Shown: one piece after another, positions 34,682 through 43,630 of the stretch
Numbering within the stretch: position 1 is the stretch's first letter
Layout of the letters: each line of letters begins with the position of its first letter
From: BOKV01 sp041397525
Lineage (GTDB): Bacteria > Pseudomonadota > Alphaproteobacteria > Rhizobiales > Rhizobiaceae
NCBI GenBank assembly: GCA_041397525.1
Contig: JAWKWL010000004.1
Coordinates: forward strand, 1 to 64,000
Direction: 5' to 3'
DNA length: 64,000 bases
Made by a program: the position numbers and the translations under genes
The notes under the pieces: model-generated
Databases searched by the model: none
Seen by the model: only the letters and a program-made list of their open reading frames with translations
Told to the model about the DNA's origin: nothing

Positions 34682-35545
34682 GTGAAACTGGAAATCCTCG
34701 ATCACATTAGCGATCCGGGCCACAAGAACAAGCCCAATGACGATGCGCTGGTATTCACGGACCGGATGGCTGCGGTGCTGGACGGCGCGACCGGCCTTGC
34801 AGACACGCTGATTTTTACCGGCGAAGACAGCGATGCGGCTTGGCTGGCGCGATTTGCGGCTCGCATGCTGGGCGGGCTTGAAGGTGATTTCAGCGAGATG
34901 GTCCAGGTGATCAATATTGCAGCAAGGGATGCAGTGGGAGCTTGCGCGGACGTTGCCGCGCTTCCCCGGTTTGCCTGGCCCACTTGCTGTTTCGAGATGG
35001 TGCGGATCAGGGATACCAGGTTGGAAATCGGTGGGTTGGGGGATTGTGTTGCCTATCTTGACCTCGCCGGGAAGGGTGAGATCATTCGGCATAGTGGCCT
35101 TGCGGTCGCCCGCCTTGGCGAGACGGCTGCCGCCCGGCGAATGCTTGATGCTGCTGGTGGCTTCGGAGTGGAAGGCAGCATCGTGCATTCGGGTGAGGCG
35201 CTTGCAAAACTTCGCAAGGCGCGAAGCCTTTCAAACACTGCCCAGAGCGGGGTGTGGACGCTGGGACTGGTGGAAGAAGCCGCTGGTCATGTGAAGGTGA
35301 TTGAGGCTGCGGTTCAGCCCGGTGACATGTTCCTGCTGATGAGCGACGGGTTCTCGGCGCTGTGCGAAGCCTATGGCTGCCACAGCGAAAAAGGATTGCT
35401 ACAGGCAGCGCAGGAGCGGGGACTTGCCGCACTTGTCCGGGAATTGCGGGAAATGGAAGAGGTCATTGACCCCGACGGAAGGCGGTTCGCGCGGTTCAAG
35501 CGCAGCGACGATGCGACGGCGATTCTCGGCAGGATTGCGGATTGA
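34682..35545 (+). CDS. PP2C-like protein serine/threonine phosphatase
   Basis: A 287-residue protein with the metal-binding pattern of PPM phosphatases: KPNDDALVFTDRMAAVLDGA near the N-terminus, GGLGDCVAYLDL in the middle, LLMSDGFSAL near 220, and FKRSDDATAIL at the end. The target is unknown. The start is uncertain: GTG 34682 gives MKLEILDHISDPG but lies 12 bases from AAGGA, while TTG 34673 lies only 3 bases from it. No kinase neighbour is present. The call rests on motif order, not on close similarity. Confidence 0.75.
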   Translation: MKLEILDHISDPGHKNKPNDDALVFTDRMAAVLDGATGLADTLIFTGEDSDAAWLARFAARMLGGLEGDFSEMVQVINIAARDAVGACADVAALPRFAWPTCCFEMVRIRDTRLEIGGLGDCVAYLDLAGKGEIIRHSGLAVARLGETAAARRMLDAAGGFGVEGSIVHSGEALAKLRKARSLSNTAQSGVWTLGLVEEAAGHVKVIEAAVQPGDMFLLMSDGFSALCEAYGCHSEKGLLQAAQERGLAALVRELREMEEVIDPDGRRFARFKRSDDATAILGRIAD

Positions 35546-35708
35546 GGTGGTTTCTCGACCGACTTTCCCACATGTCTCTTTGTTTGCATTTCAACTGTTT
35601 GAAAATAAACGTGAATTCATCACGATTTGTGCAGTGCAAATTTGGCTGGTTGGTCAGAATCGGATAAGGTCGATCCAGATTTCCGAAATGTTTCGAAAGA
35701 ACTGATTC

Positions 35709-38489
35709 TTGTCCGACCAGACCCAAAATCCAGGTCAGCCCGGCGGCGGAAAGCCCGGACTGCCAAGCAATACGCAACCCATTTCCATCATCGAGGAAAT
35801 GAGCCGGTCCTATCTCGATTATGCGATGAGCGTAATCGTGAGCCGCGCACTGCCCGATGCCAGGGACGGGCTCAAACCGGTGCATCGTCGCATTCTTTAT
35901 TCAATGCATGAAAACGGTTTCGACTGGAACAAACCCTATCGCAAGTCAGCGCGTATCGTCGGTGACGTCATCGGTAAATATCACCCGCATGGTGACATTG
36001 CTGTTTATGATGCACTGGTGCGCATGGCGCAGGATTTCTCGCTGAGGGTGCCGCTGATCGACGGGCAGGGCAATTTCGGCTCGATCGACGGCGATCCGCC
36101 GGCTGCGATGCGTTATACCGAGTCACGCCTTGCCAAGCCGGCGCATGAACTGCTGTCAGACATTGACAAGGATACGGTCAATTTCCAGGACAACTACGAC
36201 AATTCCGAGCGCGAGCCGACGGTTCTGCCTGCGCGGTTTCCGAACCTTCTGGTCAATGGCGCTGGTGGTATTGCGGTTGGCATGGCGACCAACATACCGC
36301 CGCACAATCTGGGCGAGGTGATCGACGGCACGATTGCCATGATCGACAATCCGTCATTGCCACTGTCGGAGCTGATGGGGATCATTCCCGGTCCCGATTT
36401 CCCGACTGGTGGCATTATCCTTGGCCGCTCCGGCATCCGCTCTGCCTATGAAACCGGGCGCGGATCGGTTCTGATGCGAGGCAAGGTGCATTTCGAGCAG
36501 GTTCGTGACCGCGAGGCGATCATCGTCAGCGAGGTCCCATACCAGGTCAACAAGGCCTCGATGATCGAGAAAATTGCCGAGCTGGTCCGAGAAAAGCGGA
36601 TCGAGGGCATTGCCGACATTCGCGACGAATCCGACCGCGACGGCTACCGGGTAGTCATCGAGATCAAGCGCGATGCCGTCGCCGATGTGGTGCTGAACCA
36701 GCTGTACCGATTCACCCCGCTGCAGACCTCATTCGGCTGCAACATGGTGGCGCTCAACGGCGGCAAGCCCGAACAACTGAACCTGCAAGACCTGTTGCGT
36801 GCCTTCATCAGTTTCCGCGAGGAAGTGGTAACAAGGCGGACGAAGTTCCTGCTCAACAAGGCCCGTATCCGTGCGCATGTCTTGGTCGGCCTGGCGATTG
36901 CGGTTGCCAATATTGATGAAGTAATCAAGCTGATCCGGCATGCGCCGGATCCGGCAACTGCGCGCGAGCAGTTGATGGCGCGGCGCTGGGAAGCGAAAGA
37001 CATTGCGCCGCTGGTCGAACTGATTGACGATCCGAAGCACCGTCTCAATGACGACAACACCTATTACCTTTCCGAGGAGCAGGCCAGGGCGATCCTTGAT
37101 CTGCGCCTGCAGCGGCTGACGGCACTTGGCCGCGACGAAATTTCGGATGAGTTGCACAAGCTGGGGGCGGAAATCCGGGATTACCTCGACATCCTGGCGT
37201 CGAGGCTCCGGGTGATGACGATCATCAAGGATGAGCTTGTTGCCGTGCGTGACGAGTTCGCCACGCCACGGCGGACAGAGATCGTCGACGGCGGTTTCGA
37301 AATGGAGGATGAAGATCTCATCGCGCGTGAGGACATGGTGATCACGGTCAGCCATGGCGGCTATATCAAGCGGGTGCCGCTTGATACATATCGCGCGCAA
37401 AAGCGCGGCGGCAAAGGGCGTTCCGGCATGTCCACCCGCGACGAGGATTTCGTCACGCGCCTGTTCGTTGCCAATACGCACACGCCGATCCTGTTCTTCT
37501 CTTCACGCGGCATTGTCTACAAGCTCAAGGTCTGGCGGCTGCCGCTGGCGGCACCGCAGGCGCGCGGCAAGGCGCTGATCAACATCCTGCCGTTGGAAAA
37601 GGATGAGCGGATCACAACGATCATGCCGCTGCCGGAAGACGAGGAAAGCTGGGACAATCTCGATGTGATGTTCGCCACCACGCAAGGCACGGTACGGCGC
37701 AACAAGCTGTCGGACTTCATCCAGGTCAACCGTAACGGCAAGATTGCCATGAAGCTGGAAGGTGAGGACGGTATTGTCGGGGTTGAAACCTGTACGGAAG
37801 ACGCAACCGTTTTGCTGACTTCGGCACGGGGCCAGTCCATCCGCTTCCCGGTCGATGATGTGCGTGTCTTTGCCGGGCGCAATTCCGTGGGAGTGCGCGG
37901 TATCAACCTTTCCGATGGCGACACGGTCATATCGATGACGATCCTCAATCCGTCTTCGGCGGAGCCATGGGAGCGGACCGCCTATCTCAAGCGGCGAAGG
38001 GCGATGCTGTCGCTGGAGGAGGGGGCCGATCTCGATCCGGTCGCCGACCTGGCAGAGGAGGGCGATGGCGAGGAAACCGTGCTTTCCGATGAACGCTTCA
38101 TCGAATTGCAGGCCGGCGAACAGATGATCCTCGCCATCTCCGAAAATGGTTATGGCAAGCGCTCCTCCAGCCATGAATATCGTGTGTCGGGCCGCGGCGG
38201 CAAAGGCATCACGGCAATGGCGGTGAACAAGCGCAACGGGCTGATTGTGTCTGCCTTCCCGGTCGAGGAAACCGACCAGATCATGATGGTTACCAATGGT
38301 GGCCAGCTGATCCGCTGCCCGGTGCGAGACATCCGCATTGCCGGGCGCTCGACGCAAGGGGTCACGGTGTTCCGCACGGCCGAGGGCGAGAAGGTCGTTT
38401 CGGTCGAGCATATTTCCGAGCCGGAGGAAGAGGAGGCGGAAGCCGGAACAGGTGGTGACGCCAAGCCTGATGGCAGTGGCGAAGAATAG
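35709..38489 (+). CDS. gyrA: DNA gyrase subunit A
   Basis: Breakage-and-rejoining subunit of gyrase. The catalytic tyrosine is Tyr136 in AAMRYTESRL, and the C-terminal domain has the GyrA box AQKRGGKGRSG followed by six beta-propeller blades. A TTG is the only possible start, as a TGA in frame lies six bases before it. In the quinolone region the residue matching E. coli Ser83 is Ile97 (HPHGDIAVYD) while Asp87 is kept as Asp101. An acidic linker inside the propeller (about 770-800) and an acidic tail make it longer (926) than E. coli GyrA. Confidence 0.97.
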   Translation: MSDQTQNPGQPGGGKPGLPSNTQPISIIEEMSRSYLDYAMSVIVSRALPDARDGLKPVHRRILYSMHENGFDWNKPYRKSARIVGDVIGKYHPHGDIAVYDALVRMAQDFSLRVPLIDGQGNFGSIDGDPPAAMRYTESRLAKPAHELLSDIDKDTVNFQDNYDNSEREPTVLPARFPNLLVNGAGGIAVGMATNIPPHNLGEVIDGTIAMIDNPSLPLSELMGIIPGPDFPTGGIILGRSGIRSAYETGRGSVLMRGKVHFEQVRDREAIIVSEVPYQVNKASMIEKIAELVREKRIEGIADIRDESDRDGYRVVIEIKRDAVADVVLNQLYRFTPLQTSFGCNMVALNGGKPEQLNLQDLLRAFISFREEVVTRRTKFLLNKARIRAHVLVGLAIAVANIDEVIKLIRHAPDPATAREQLMARRWEAKDIAPLVELIDDPKHRLNDDNTYYLSEEQARAILDLRLQRLTALGRDEISDELHKLGAEIRDYLDILASRLRVMTIIKDELVAVRDEFATPRRTEIVDGGFEMEDEDLIAREDMVITVSHGGYIKRVPLDTYRAQKRGGKGRSGMSTRDEDFVTRLFVANTHTPILFFSSRGIVYKLKVWRLPLAAPQARGKALINILPLEKDERITTIMPLPEDEESWDNLDVMFATTQGTVRRNKLSDFIQVNRNGKIAMKLEGEDGIVGVETCTEDATVLLTSARGQSIRFPVDDVRVFAGRNSVGVRGINLSDGDTVISMTILNPSSAEPWERTAYLKRRRAMLSLEEGADLDPVADLAEEGDGEETVLSDERFIELQAGEQMILAISENGYGKRSSSHEYRVSGRGGKGITAMAVNKRNGLIVSAFPVEETDQIMMVTNGGQLIRCPVRDIRIAGRSTQGVTVFRTAEGEKVVSVEHISEPEEEEAEAGTGGDAKPDGSGEE

Positions 38490-38577
38490 ACATTTGATTT
38501 TCCTGCAAGAACCCGGACACTGGCTAGCCCAATGCTTCGCACTTTTTCAAGCAGGATCTCATTTCGGGAGTTGATCA

Positions 38578-39204
38578 ATGTCCCTCACTGTCCTTTTCGC
38601 CGTGGCGCTTGCGTCCTTCGTCATTGTCATCGTGCCGGGACCTACCGTCACGCTGATCATTGCCAATTCGCTTCGCGACGGCGCCAGGGCCGGGCTGATG
38701 AATGTCGCCGGAACGGAAGCCGGACTTGCAATCATGATCCTGGTCGTGGCCTTCGGGCTTGAAACCGTCATTTCGGTCATGGCGCATGCCTTTGACTGGC
38801 TGAAACTCGCCGGTGCCGCCTATCTGGTCTGGCTCGGCTACAAGCTGATGACCTCCGATGGCGACATTGGCGACGTGTCAAAGTCGAGAAGGCCGAAGAT
38901 CGGCTATTTCTGGCAGGGTTTTCTGGTGATCTGGTCGAACCCGAAGGCGCTGCTGTTTTTCGGTGCCTTCATCCCGCAATTCATCAGTCCCGATACTGCC
39001 ATGGCTGGAAGCGCGTTTTCCCAGACGCTGATCCTCGGTTTCGTGTTCATGGTCGTTGGCACGATATTCGACAGCATTTATGCGTTCATTGCCGGGCGTG
39101 CAGGCGCAATGCTGACACAAGGCAGAGTGCGGCTCGTCGAGCGGTTATCCGGAATGATGCTGATTGGCGGCGGCATCTGGCTCGCAACACTGCGGCGGGT
39201 GTAG
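38578..39204 (+). CDS. LysE/RhtB family exporter
   Basis: Amino-acid or metabolite exporter of the inner membrane, 208 residues with about six helices. The family N-terminus FVIVIVPGPTVTLIIANSL and the mid-protein FLVIWSNPKALLFFGAFIPQ are clear. The substrate cannot be told from sequence. A GGGAG precedes the ATG. The broken gene that follows starts three bases after the stop, as if once co-transcribed. Confidence 0.92.
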   Translation: MSLTVLFAVALASFVIVIVPGPTVTLIIANSLRDGARAGLMNVAGTEAGLAIMILVVAFGLETVISVMAHAFDWLKLAGAAYLVWLGYKLMTSDGDIGDVSKSRRPKIGYFWQGFLVIWSNPKALLFFGAFIPQFISPDTAMAGSAFSQTLILGFVFMVVGTIFDSIYAFIAGRAGAMLTQGRVRLVERLSGMMLIGGGIWLATLRRV

Positions 39205-39207
39205 GCA

Positions 39208-40148
39208 ATGTCTCGGAATAATTCCGAAACGAAATTCGGCAGATTGGAGCCTGTTGATCTTCGCCAAGCGTGGGCTCGGGAAGATTATCATTTCACCCCC
39301 TGGCTTGCGCAAAACATCGGTGAGTTGGGTGAAGCAATCGGCGTCGATATGGAAGTCGTGGAAATTGAAGCGTCGCTGCCCACGCTTGATGATGCATTTT
39401 CCGCCGATATTCATGCGCGCAACAAGGCGGATGGAACGGGCACCCTGATTGAAAACCAGTTGGAAGGTTCGGATCATACCCATTTGGGGCAAATCCTCAC
39501 GTATCTTGCCGGTCTTGAAGCAAAATCTGTCGTTTGGGTGGCCAAGTCTTTTCGTGAGTCGCATTTGGCGGCAATCAAGTGGTTGAACGAAAACACACGC
39601 CCCGAATTTTCGTTTTTTGCGGTTCGAATATCTGTTGTGAAAATTGCCAATTCACCAGTTGCGCCACTGTTCACTGTCTTGGAAAAACCGAATAACTGGG
39701 AACGGACCACACAGGCGAGTTCACGCAGCGCCCGCAACATGGGCGAAATCGGCAAGAAACGCGCTTCTTTCTGGACAGCTTTTTTGACTGAAAATCAAGA
39801 ATTTTGAAAAGACGGAAATGGAGGTGGCGTCTCTTTTATGAAGAGACGAATTTTAGGTAGTAATCTGGTTGTTGCTTATTATCTCGCCAAGGACAGTTTA
39901 GGGATTTTTGTGCGTGGAATTTCCAGCGAAGACAAAACACTTGTTGATGACCTTCTGGGGCCCATTCAGCCTGAACTTGAAAGCGAACTGCGCACAAATT
40001 TGAGGGTAAATATACTGGGCAGTATCTGAATCAGGTTCTGCGCTGTGATTACGGGAATGCCGATGAGTTCGGGAAAATTTCAAAATGGCTACGCGAGAAG
40101 GTCACTCATTACGAACTGGTACTGAACAAATATCTGACCCAGGCATAA
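39208..40148 (+). pseudogene. Broken DUF4268-type nuclease-fold gene
   Basis: Three pieces of one protein. Piece one (39208-39804) has a restriction-endonuclease-like core, with ENQLEGSDHTHLGQIL and a DUF4268-like start (KKRASFWTAF). A TGA at 39805 stops it, but the same frame goes on as KDGNGGGVSFMKRRILGSN to about 40000. There a one-base shift near the run ACAAATTT moves the frame, and the rest reads KFEGKYTGQYLNQ to WLREKVTHYELVLNKYLTQA, ending at 40148. The DNA is AT-richer than its surroundings, consistent with transfer. Stand-alone proteins of this kind are often near defence or phage genes, but no partner is seen. Confidence 0.8.
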
Positions 40149-40153
40149 AAAAC

Positions 40154-40180
40154 GGCGCGGATTGCTCCGCGCCAGTTTTT
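40154..40180 (+). terminator. Bidirectional rho-independent terminator
   Basis: Eight-base perfect stem GGCGCGGA/TCCGCGCC, loop TTGC, then AGTTTTT on the plus strand; on the minus strand the left flank gives GTTTTTT. It ends the LysE and broken-gene transcript, and also that of the small minus-strand gene at 40246. Confidence 0.9.
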
Positions 40181-40245
40181 CGAGACTGGAGGTCGGGTGC
40201 AGGCGGCTGGTTCAGGTCCGCTGCAGGCCGGTGTCTCGAATGGGT

Positions 40246-40386
40246 TCAGCGCTCGTCAGCGAATTTTCCGCGACTGGCAGCGCGCATCTGGCGAAACAGC
40301 TCCGCCTTGTGTTCGATGTTCTGAAGGTGGATCGCCGCCGCCATCATCGCGGTCGTCATCACCAAAGCGATAATCAGAATTGCCAT
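40246..40386 (-). CDS. 46-residue small membrane protein
   Basis: Starts MAILIIALVMTTAMMAAAIH, a single hydrophobic helix, then a charged tail (EHKAELFRQMRAASRGKFADE). Translation is supported by GGGAGA 7 bases ahead of the ATG and a terminator 66 bases past the stop. I do not recognise the family. The open frame extends 19 codons further up but without a ribosome site. Confidence 0.65.
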   Translation of the reverse strand: MAILIIALVMTTAMMAAAIHLQNIEHKAELFRQMRAASRGKFADER

Positions 40387-40600
40387 GATATTCTCCCTGC
40401 GAATTATACCATTGTTGCGGCAAGGTGTTTCCTTGCCGTTCATGCCTTTGCGCGAATTTTATCAATTCTCCTGCAACCCGGCTTGAATGACATATTAATC
40501 CTGCGTTCAGCTTCGGCTGTGCCAAATTGCACACATGGGACAATTCCGCTCGGCGGCATTTTTCGTAGCAAGGGTATTGCGCGGGGTACTGGGCTTTATT

Positions 40601-40620
40601 ACATTAGAAAAAACTAATGT
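40601..40620 (+). promoter_or_regulatory. Inverted repeat operator before the DUF2892 gene
   Basis: Perfect inverted repeat ACATTAG-AAAAAA-CTAATGT ending 12 bases before the chosen start. It overlaps a possible -10 (TACATT, 40600-40605) placed 17 bases after TTGCGC (40577-40582). AT-rich palindromes of this kind are typical targets of ArsR-type repressors such as BigR, which control sulfide-detoxifying genes including YgaP-like proteins. It could instead fold as an RNA hairpin beside the ribosome site. Confidence 0.6.
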
Positions 40621-40632
40621 ATGGAGGTTCCC

Positions 40633-40833
40633 ATGTCTCTTGATCGTGCCGTTCTGGCTTTTGCCGGTTTGATGATTTTTGTTTCCGTGGCGCTGACCCT
40701 TTGGGTTTCGCCGCATTTCATGTGGTTCACGCTGTTCATTGGCGCAAACCTGATCCAGTCAGCCTTTACCGGCTTTTGTCCTGCCGCTGCCGTTTTCAAG
40801 ATGGTTGGCATCCGTCCCGGCTGTGCATTCTGA
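40633..40833 (+). CDS. YgaP-like (DUF2892) membrane protein
   Basis: A 66-residue protein with two transmembrane helices and the family ending GANLIQSAFTGFCPAAAVFK followed by MVGIRPGCAF. The same unit forms the membrane anchor of the rhodanese YgaP; the conserved cysteine in TGFCP and the near-terminal cysteine are kept. I chose ATG 40633, 5 bases behind GGAGG, over ATG 40621. Stand-alone members often accompany sulfur-transfer genes, though none lie next to it here. Control by the palindrome just upstream is likely. Confidence 0.85.
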   Translation: MSLDRAVLAFAGLMIFVSVALTLWVSPHFMWFTLFIGANLIQSAFTGFCPAAAVFKMVGIRPGCAF

Positions 40834-40903
40834 GTGCTTGGTGAGTGACAGAACGGCTCGCAAAGCCCTTGCGGGCCGCGTTTTGCCGTGACATGAGTGC
40901 GGC

Positions 40904-41404
40904 ATGACGAAACGTATCTGCTACTATGCCGGTTCCTTTGATCCGCTGACCAACGGCCATCTTGACGTGCTGCGCCAGGCGCTTGCCGTTTGTGATGAAG
41001 TGGTGGTCGGGATCGGCATTCATCCCGGCAAGGAGCCGATGTTCTCCTTTGACGAGCGTGCGCAACTCATCCGTGATGTTGTCGAGGCTGCCGAGAAGGG
41101 AGCGGGTGAGCGTATCCGTGTCGAGAGCTTTGCCGGCCTCGTCATCGAAGCGGCTCGCAAGGCCGAGGCAGCGATGCTGGTTCGAGGACTGCGTGACGGC
41201 ACAGACCTTGATTATGAAATGCAGATGGCCGGCATGAACGGCGCAATGGCGCCCGATATCAAGACCGTGTTTTTTCCAGCTTCACCGCAAGTTCGCGCCA
41301 TTACCGCCACATTGGTACGGCAAGTGGCGAAGATGGGCGGTGACGTTTCGCCCTTTGTTCCCAAACCGGTGCTCAGGGCACTGAAGAAAAAGCTGAAACC
41401 CTGA
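40904..41404 (+). CDS. coaD: Phosphopantetheine adenylyltransferase
   Basis: Fourth step of coenzyme A synthesis, transfer of AMP to 4'-phosphopantetheine. The nucleotidyltransferase motif YYAGSFDPLTNGHLDVL is at the N-terminus and the second signature appears as ITATLVRQVAKMGGDVSPFV (usually ISST). The 166 residues are normal. It is followed 34 bases later by the first cyclophilin gene, the common rhizobial order coaD-ppi-ppi-queA-tgt. Confidence 0.95.
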   Translation: MTKRICYYAGSFDPLTNGHLDVLRQALAVCDEVVVGIGIHPGKEPMFSFDERAQLIRDVVEAAEKGAGERIRVESFAGLVIEAARKAEAAMLVRGLRDGTDLDYEMQMAGMNGAMAPDIKTVFFPASPQVRAITATLVRQVAKMGGDVSPFVPKPVLRALKKKLKP

Positions 41405-41438
41405 ACGCACTATCGATTTCCCAAAAACGGAGAGTTCC

Positions 41439-41987
41439 ATGAAGCGCTTTGCCATGCTCGTTGCAGCTGTTGTGCTGTCGACGTCATTCCTCTTTGGCAA
41501 CCAGGCCCGGGCCGGAGAAAACACGGTGTTTCTCGACACCAAGGATGGTCGCATCACCATCGAATTGCTGCCAGAGCTTGCGCCCAAGCATGTTGCGCAG
41601 ATCAAGGCACTGGTGAAAGAAGGGTTTTACAACGGCATCGTGTTCCACCGGGTCATTGACGGCTTCATGGCGCAGACGGGTGATCCGACAGGTACGGGCA
41701 TGGGTGGATCGAAACTGCCGGACATTCCGGCGGAATTCAGTTCCGAGCCGTTCAAGCGCGGCGTTGTCGGCATGGCGCGTTCGCAAAACCCGAACAGCGC
41801 CAATTCGCAATTCTTCATCATGTTTGCCGATGGCGACTTCCTCAACGGGCAGTATACGGTATTTGGCAAGGTTACAGACGGCATGGATGTCGTCGACAAG
41901 ATCAAGAAAGGCAGCAAGGCTGACAATGGCTCGGTTGCCAATCCCGACAAGATCATCAAAATGGTCATGGAATCAGACGCTGGCTGA
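41439..41987 (+). CDS. Periplasmic peptidyl-prolyl isomerase (cyclophilin)
   Basis: Cyclophilin with a signal peptide: KR then AMLVAAVVLSTSFLFGNQ, cut after ARA near residue 24. The catalytic region is GIVFHRVIDGFMAQTGDPTG, then the FFI sequence SANSQFFIMFADGDFLNGQY. It should assist folding of exported proteins. A GGAGAG precedes the ATG. It is a paralogue of the next gene, which lacks the signal. Confidence 0.93.
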   Translation: MKRFAMLVAAVVLSTSFLFGNQARAGENTVFLDTKDGRITIELLPELAPKHVAQIKALVKEGFYNGIVFHRVIDGFMAQTGDPTGTGMGGSKLPDIPAEFSSEPFKRGVVGMARSQNPNSANSQFFIMFADGDFLNGQYTVFGKVTDGMDVVDKIKKGSKADNGSVANPDKIIKMVMESDAG

Positions 41988-42016
41988 GGCCGCGTTCACT
42001 ACTGAAAGGAAATACG

Positions 42017-42487
42017 GTGGCAGAATACAAGGATCCTGAAAACACGCTTGTTCTTGAAACGACCAAGGGCAAAGTGGTGATCGAGTGCAAGCCTGAGCTG
42101 GCACCGAACCATGTAGCCCGCATCAAGGAGCTGGCACGCCAGTCCTTCTATGACGGCATCGTCTTTCACCGCGTGATCGACGGCTTCATGGCCCAGACCG
42201 GCGACCCGACAGGCACCGGCATGGGTGGCTCTGGCAAGAAGTTGAAAGCCGAGTTCAATGAGGCCAATCACGGTCGTGGCACCTGTTCGATGGCACGGGC
42301 GCAGAACCCTGACTCTGGCGACAGCCAGTTCTTCATCTGCTTTGGTGACGCCAGCTTCCTCAACCGCCAATATACGGTCTGGGGCCAGGTCATCGACGGC
42401 ATGGAGAATGTCGACAAGATCAAGCGCGGCGAGCCGGTGCGTGATCCCGATTCGATCATTTCCATGCGGGTTGCCGCTGATCTGTGA
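42017..42487 (+). CDS. Cytoplasmic peptidyl-prolyl isomerase (cyclophilin)
   Basis: Second cyclophilin, 156 residues and without a signal peptide, so cytoplasmic. It shares FHRVIDGFMAQTGDPTGTGM and SQFFICFGDASFLNRQYTVW with its neighbour. The start is GTG 42017 behind GAAAGGA. The two form a tandem pair with 29 bases between, and a strong terminator follows. Confidence 0.93.
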   Translation: MAEYKDPENTLVLETTKGKVVIECKPELAPNHVARIKELARQSFYDGIVFHRVIDGFMAQTGDPTGTGMGGSGKKLKAEFNEANHGRGTCSMARAQNPDSGDSQFFICFGDASFLNRQYTVWGQVIDGMENVDKIKRGEPVRDPDSIISMRVAADL

Positions 42488-42510
42488 GTATTCACGGTCA
42501 GAAAACGGAT

Positions 42511-42537
42511 GGGCGGTGCTTGTGCGCCGCCCTTTTT
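42511..42537 (+). terminator. Rho-independent terminator after the cyclophilins
   Basis: Nine-pair stem GGGCGGTGC/GCGCCGCCC (one T-G wobble), loop TTGT, then five T. It lies 23 bases after the second cyclophilin and before queA. Confidence 0.88.
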
Positions 42538-42556
42538 GCTGGAATGAAACCAGACC

Positions 42557-43630
42557 ATGCGCGTTGACGATTTTGATTTCGAACTGCCTGATGACCGCAT
42601 TGCCCTGCGCCCGGCAAAGCCGCGCGATGCGGCGCGCATGCTGGTCGTCAAGCCCGGTGAAACGCTGGCAGACCGCAATGTGTTTGATCTGCCAGAGCTG
42701 TTGCAGCCGGGCGATGCGCTGGTCTTCAACGATACGAAGGTCATTCCGGCACAGCTTGAGGGTGTCCGGAACAGGGACGGCTTAACCGCAGGCATCGGCC
42801 TGACACTGCATATGCGGCTCGATGGCAGTCGCTGGAAGGCATTTGCACGCGGGGCGAAAAAACTTGCCATTGGTGACCGGCTGCGGTTCGGGCACGCCAA
42901 TACATCCTGCCTGGTTGGAACGCTCGACGGCACGGTTGAAGCCAAGGGCGAAACGGGCGAGGTGACGATTGCCTTTGACCTTTCGGGACCGGCGCTTGAC
43001 GAGGCGCTGCATTCGGTCGGCCATGTGCCTTTGCCGCCCTATATTGCGCTCAAGCGCGGCGAAGACGAGCAGGACCGGTCCGACTATCAGACCATTTATG
43101 CGCAGGAGGAAGGGGCTGTTGCAGCGCCGACTGCCGGGCTGCATTTCACGCCGGAACTGATGGCGAAACTCGATGCACGGGGAATCTCACGGCATTTCGT
43201 GACACTGCATGTGGGGGCGGGCACATTTCTGCCGGTCAAGGCTGATGACACCAAAGACCACAAGATGCATGAGGAGCGCGGCGTCGTCAGTGCGCAAACG
43301 GCGGTCGCGCTCAACCGCGTCCGGGCAGCGGGCGGACGCATCGTGAGTGTTGGCACGACTTCACTGCGCCTGCTGGAAAGTGCAGCCGGGGAGGACGGCA
43401 TCATCCATCCTTTTGACGGCGGGACGGAAATTTTCATTACGCCGGGATACAGGTTCCGTTCGGTTGATGTGCTGATGACGAATTTCCACCTGCCGCGCTC
43501 CACATTGTTCATGCTGGTCGGCGCATTCAGCGGCGTGGCCACCATGCGCAAGGCCTATGAGCACGCCATTGAAAATCGTTATCGCTTCTATTCCTATGGC
43601 GATTCCAGCCTGTTATATCCCGCGCCATGA
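42557..43630 (+). CDS. queA: tRNA preQ1(34) S-adenosylmethionine ribosyltransferase-isomerase
   Basis: Moves and rearranges the ribosyl group of SAM onto preQ1 in tRNA to form epoxyqueuosine. The 357 residues begin FDFELPDDRIALRPAKPRDA and contain APTAGLHFTPELMAKL and FHLPRSTLFMLVGAF, all typical of QueA. Its ATGA overlap with tgt couples two successive steps of queuosine synthesis. Confidence 0.96.
   Translation: MRVDDFDFELPDDRIALRPAKPRDAARMLVVKPGETLADRNVFDLPELLQPGDALVFNDTKVIPAQLEGVRNRDGLTAGIGLTLHMRLDGSRWKAFARGAKKLAIGDRLRFGHANTSCLVGTLDGTVEAKGETGEVTIAFDLSGPALDEALHSVGHVPLPPYIALKRGEDEQDRSDYQTIYAQEEGAVAAPTAGLHFTPELMAKLDARGISRHFVTLHVGAGTFLPVKADDTKDHKMHEERGVVSAQTAVALNRVRAAGGRIVSVGTTSLRLLESAAGEDGIIHPFDGGTEIFITPGYRFRSVDVLMTNFHLPRSTLFMLVGAFSGVATMRKAYEHAIENRYRFYSYGDSSLLYPAP

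Noticed and set aside
39805..39807. TGA read as selenocysteine in the DUF4268-type gene
   Set aside because: No SECIS-like hairpin follows, the position is not a known Cys/Sec site, and a separate frameshift lies downstream, so decay explains it better.
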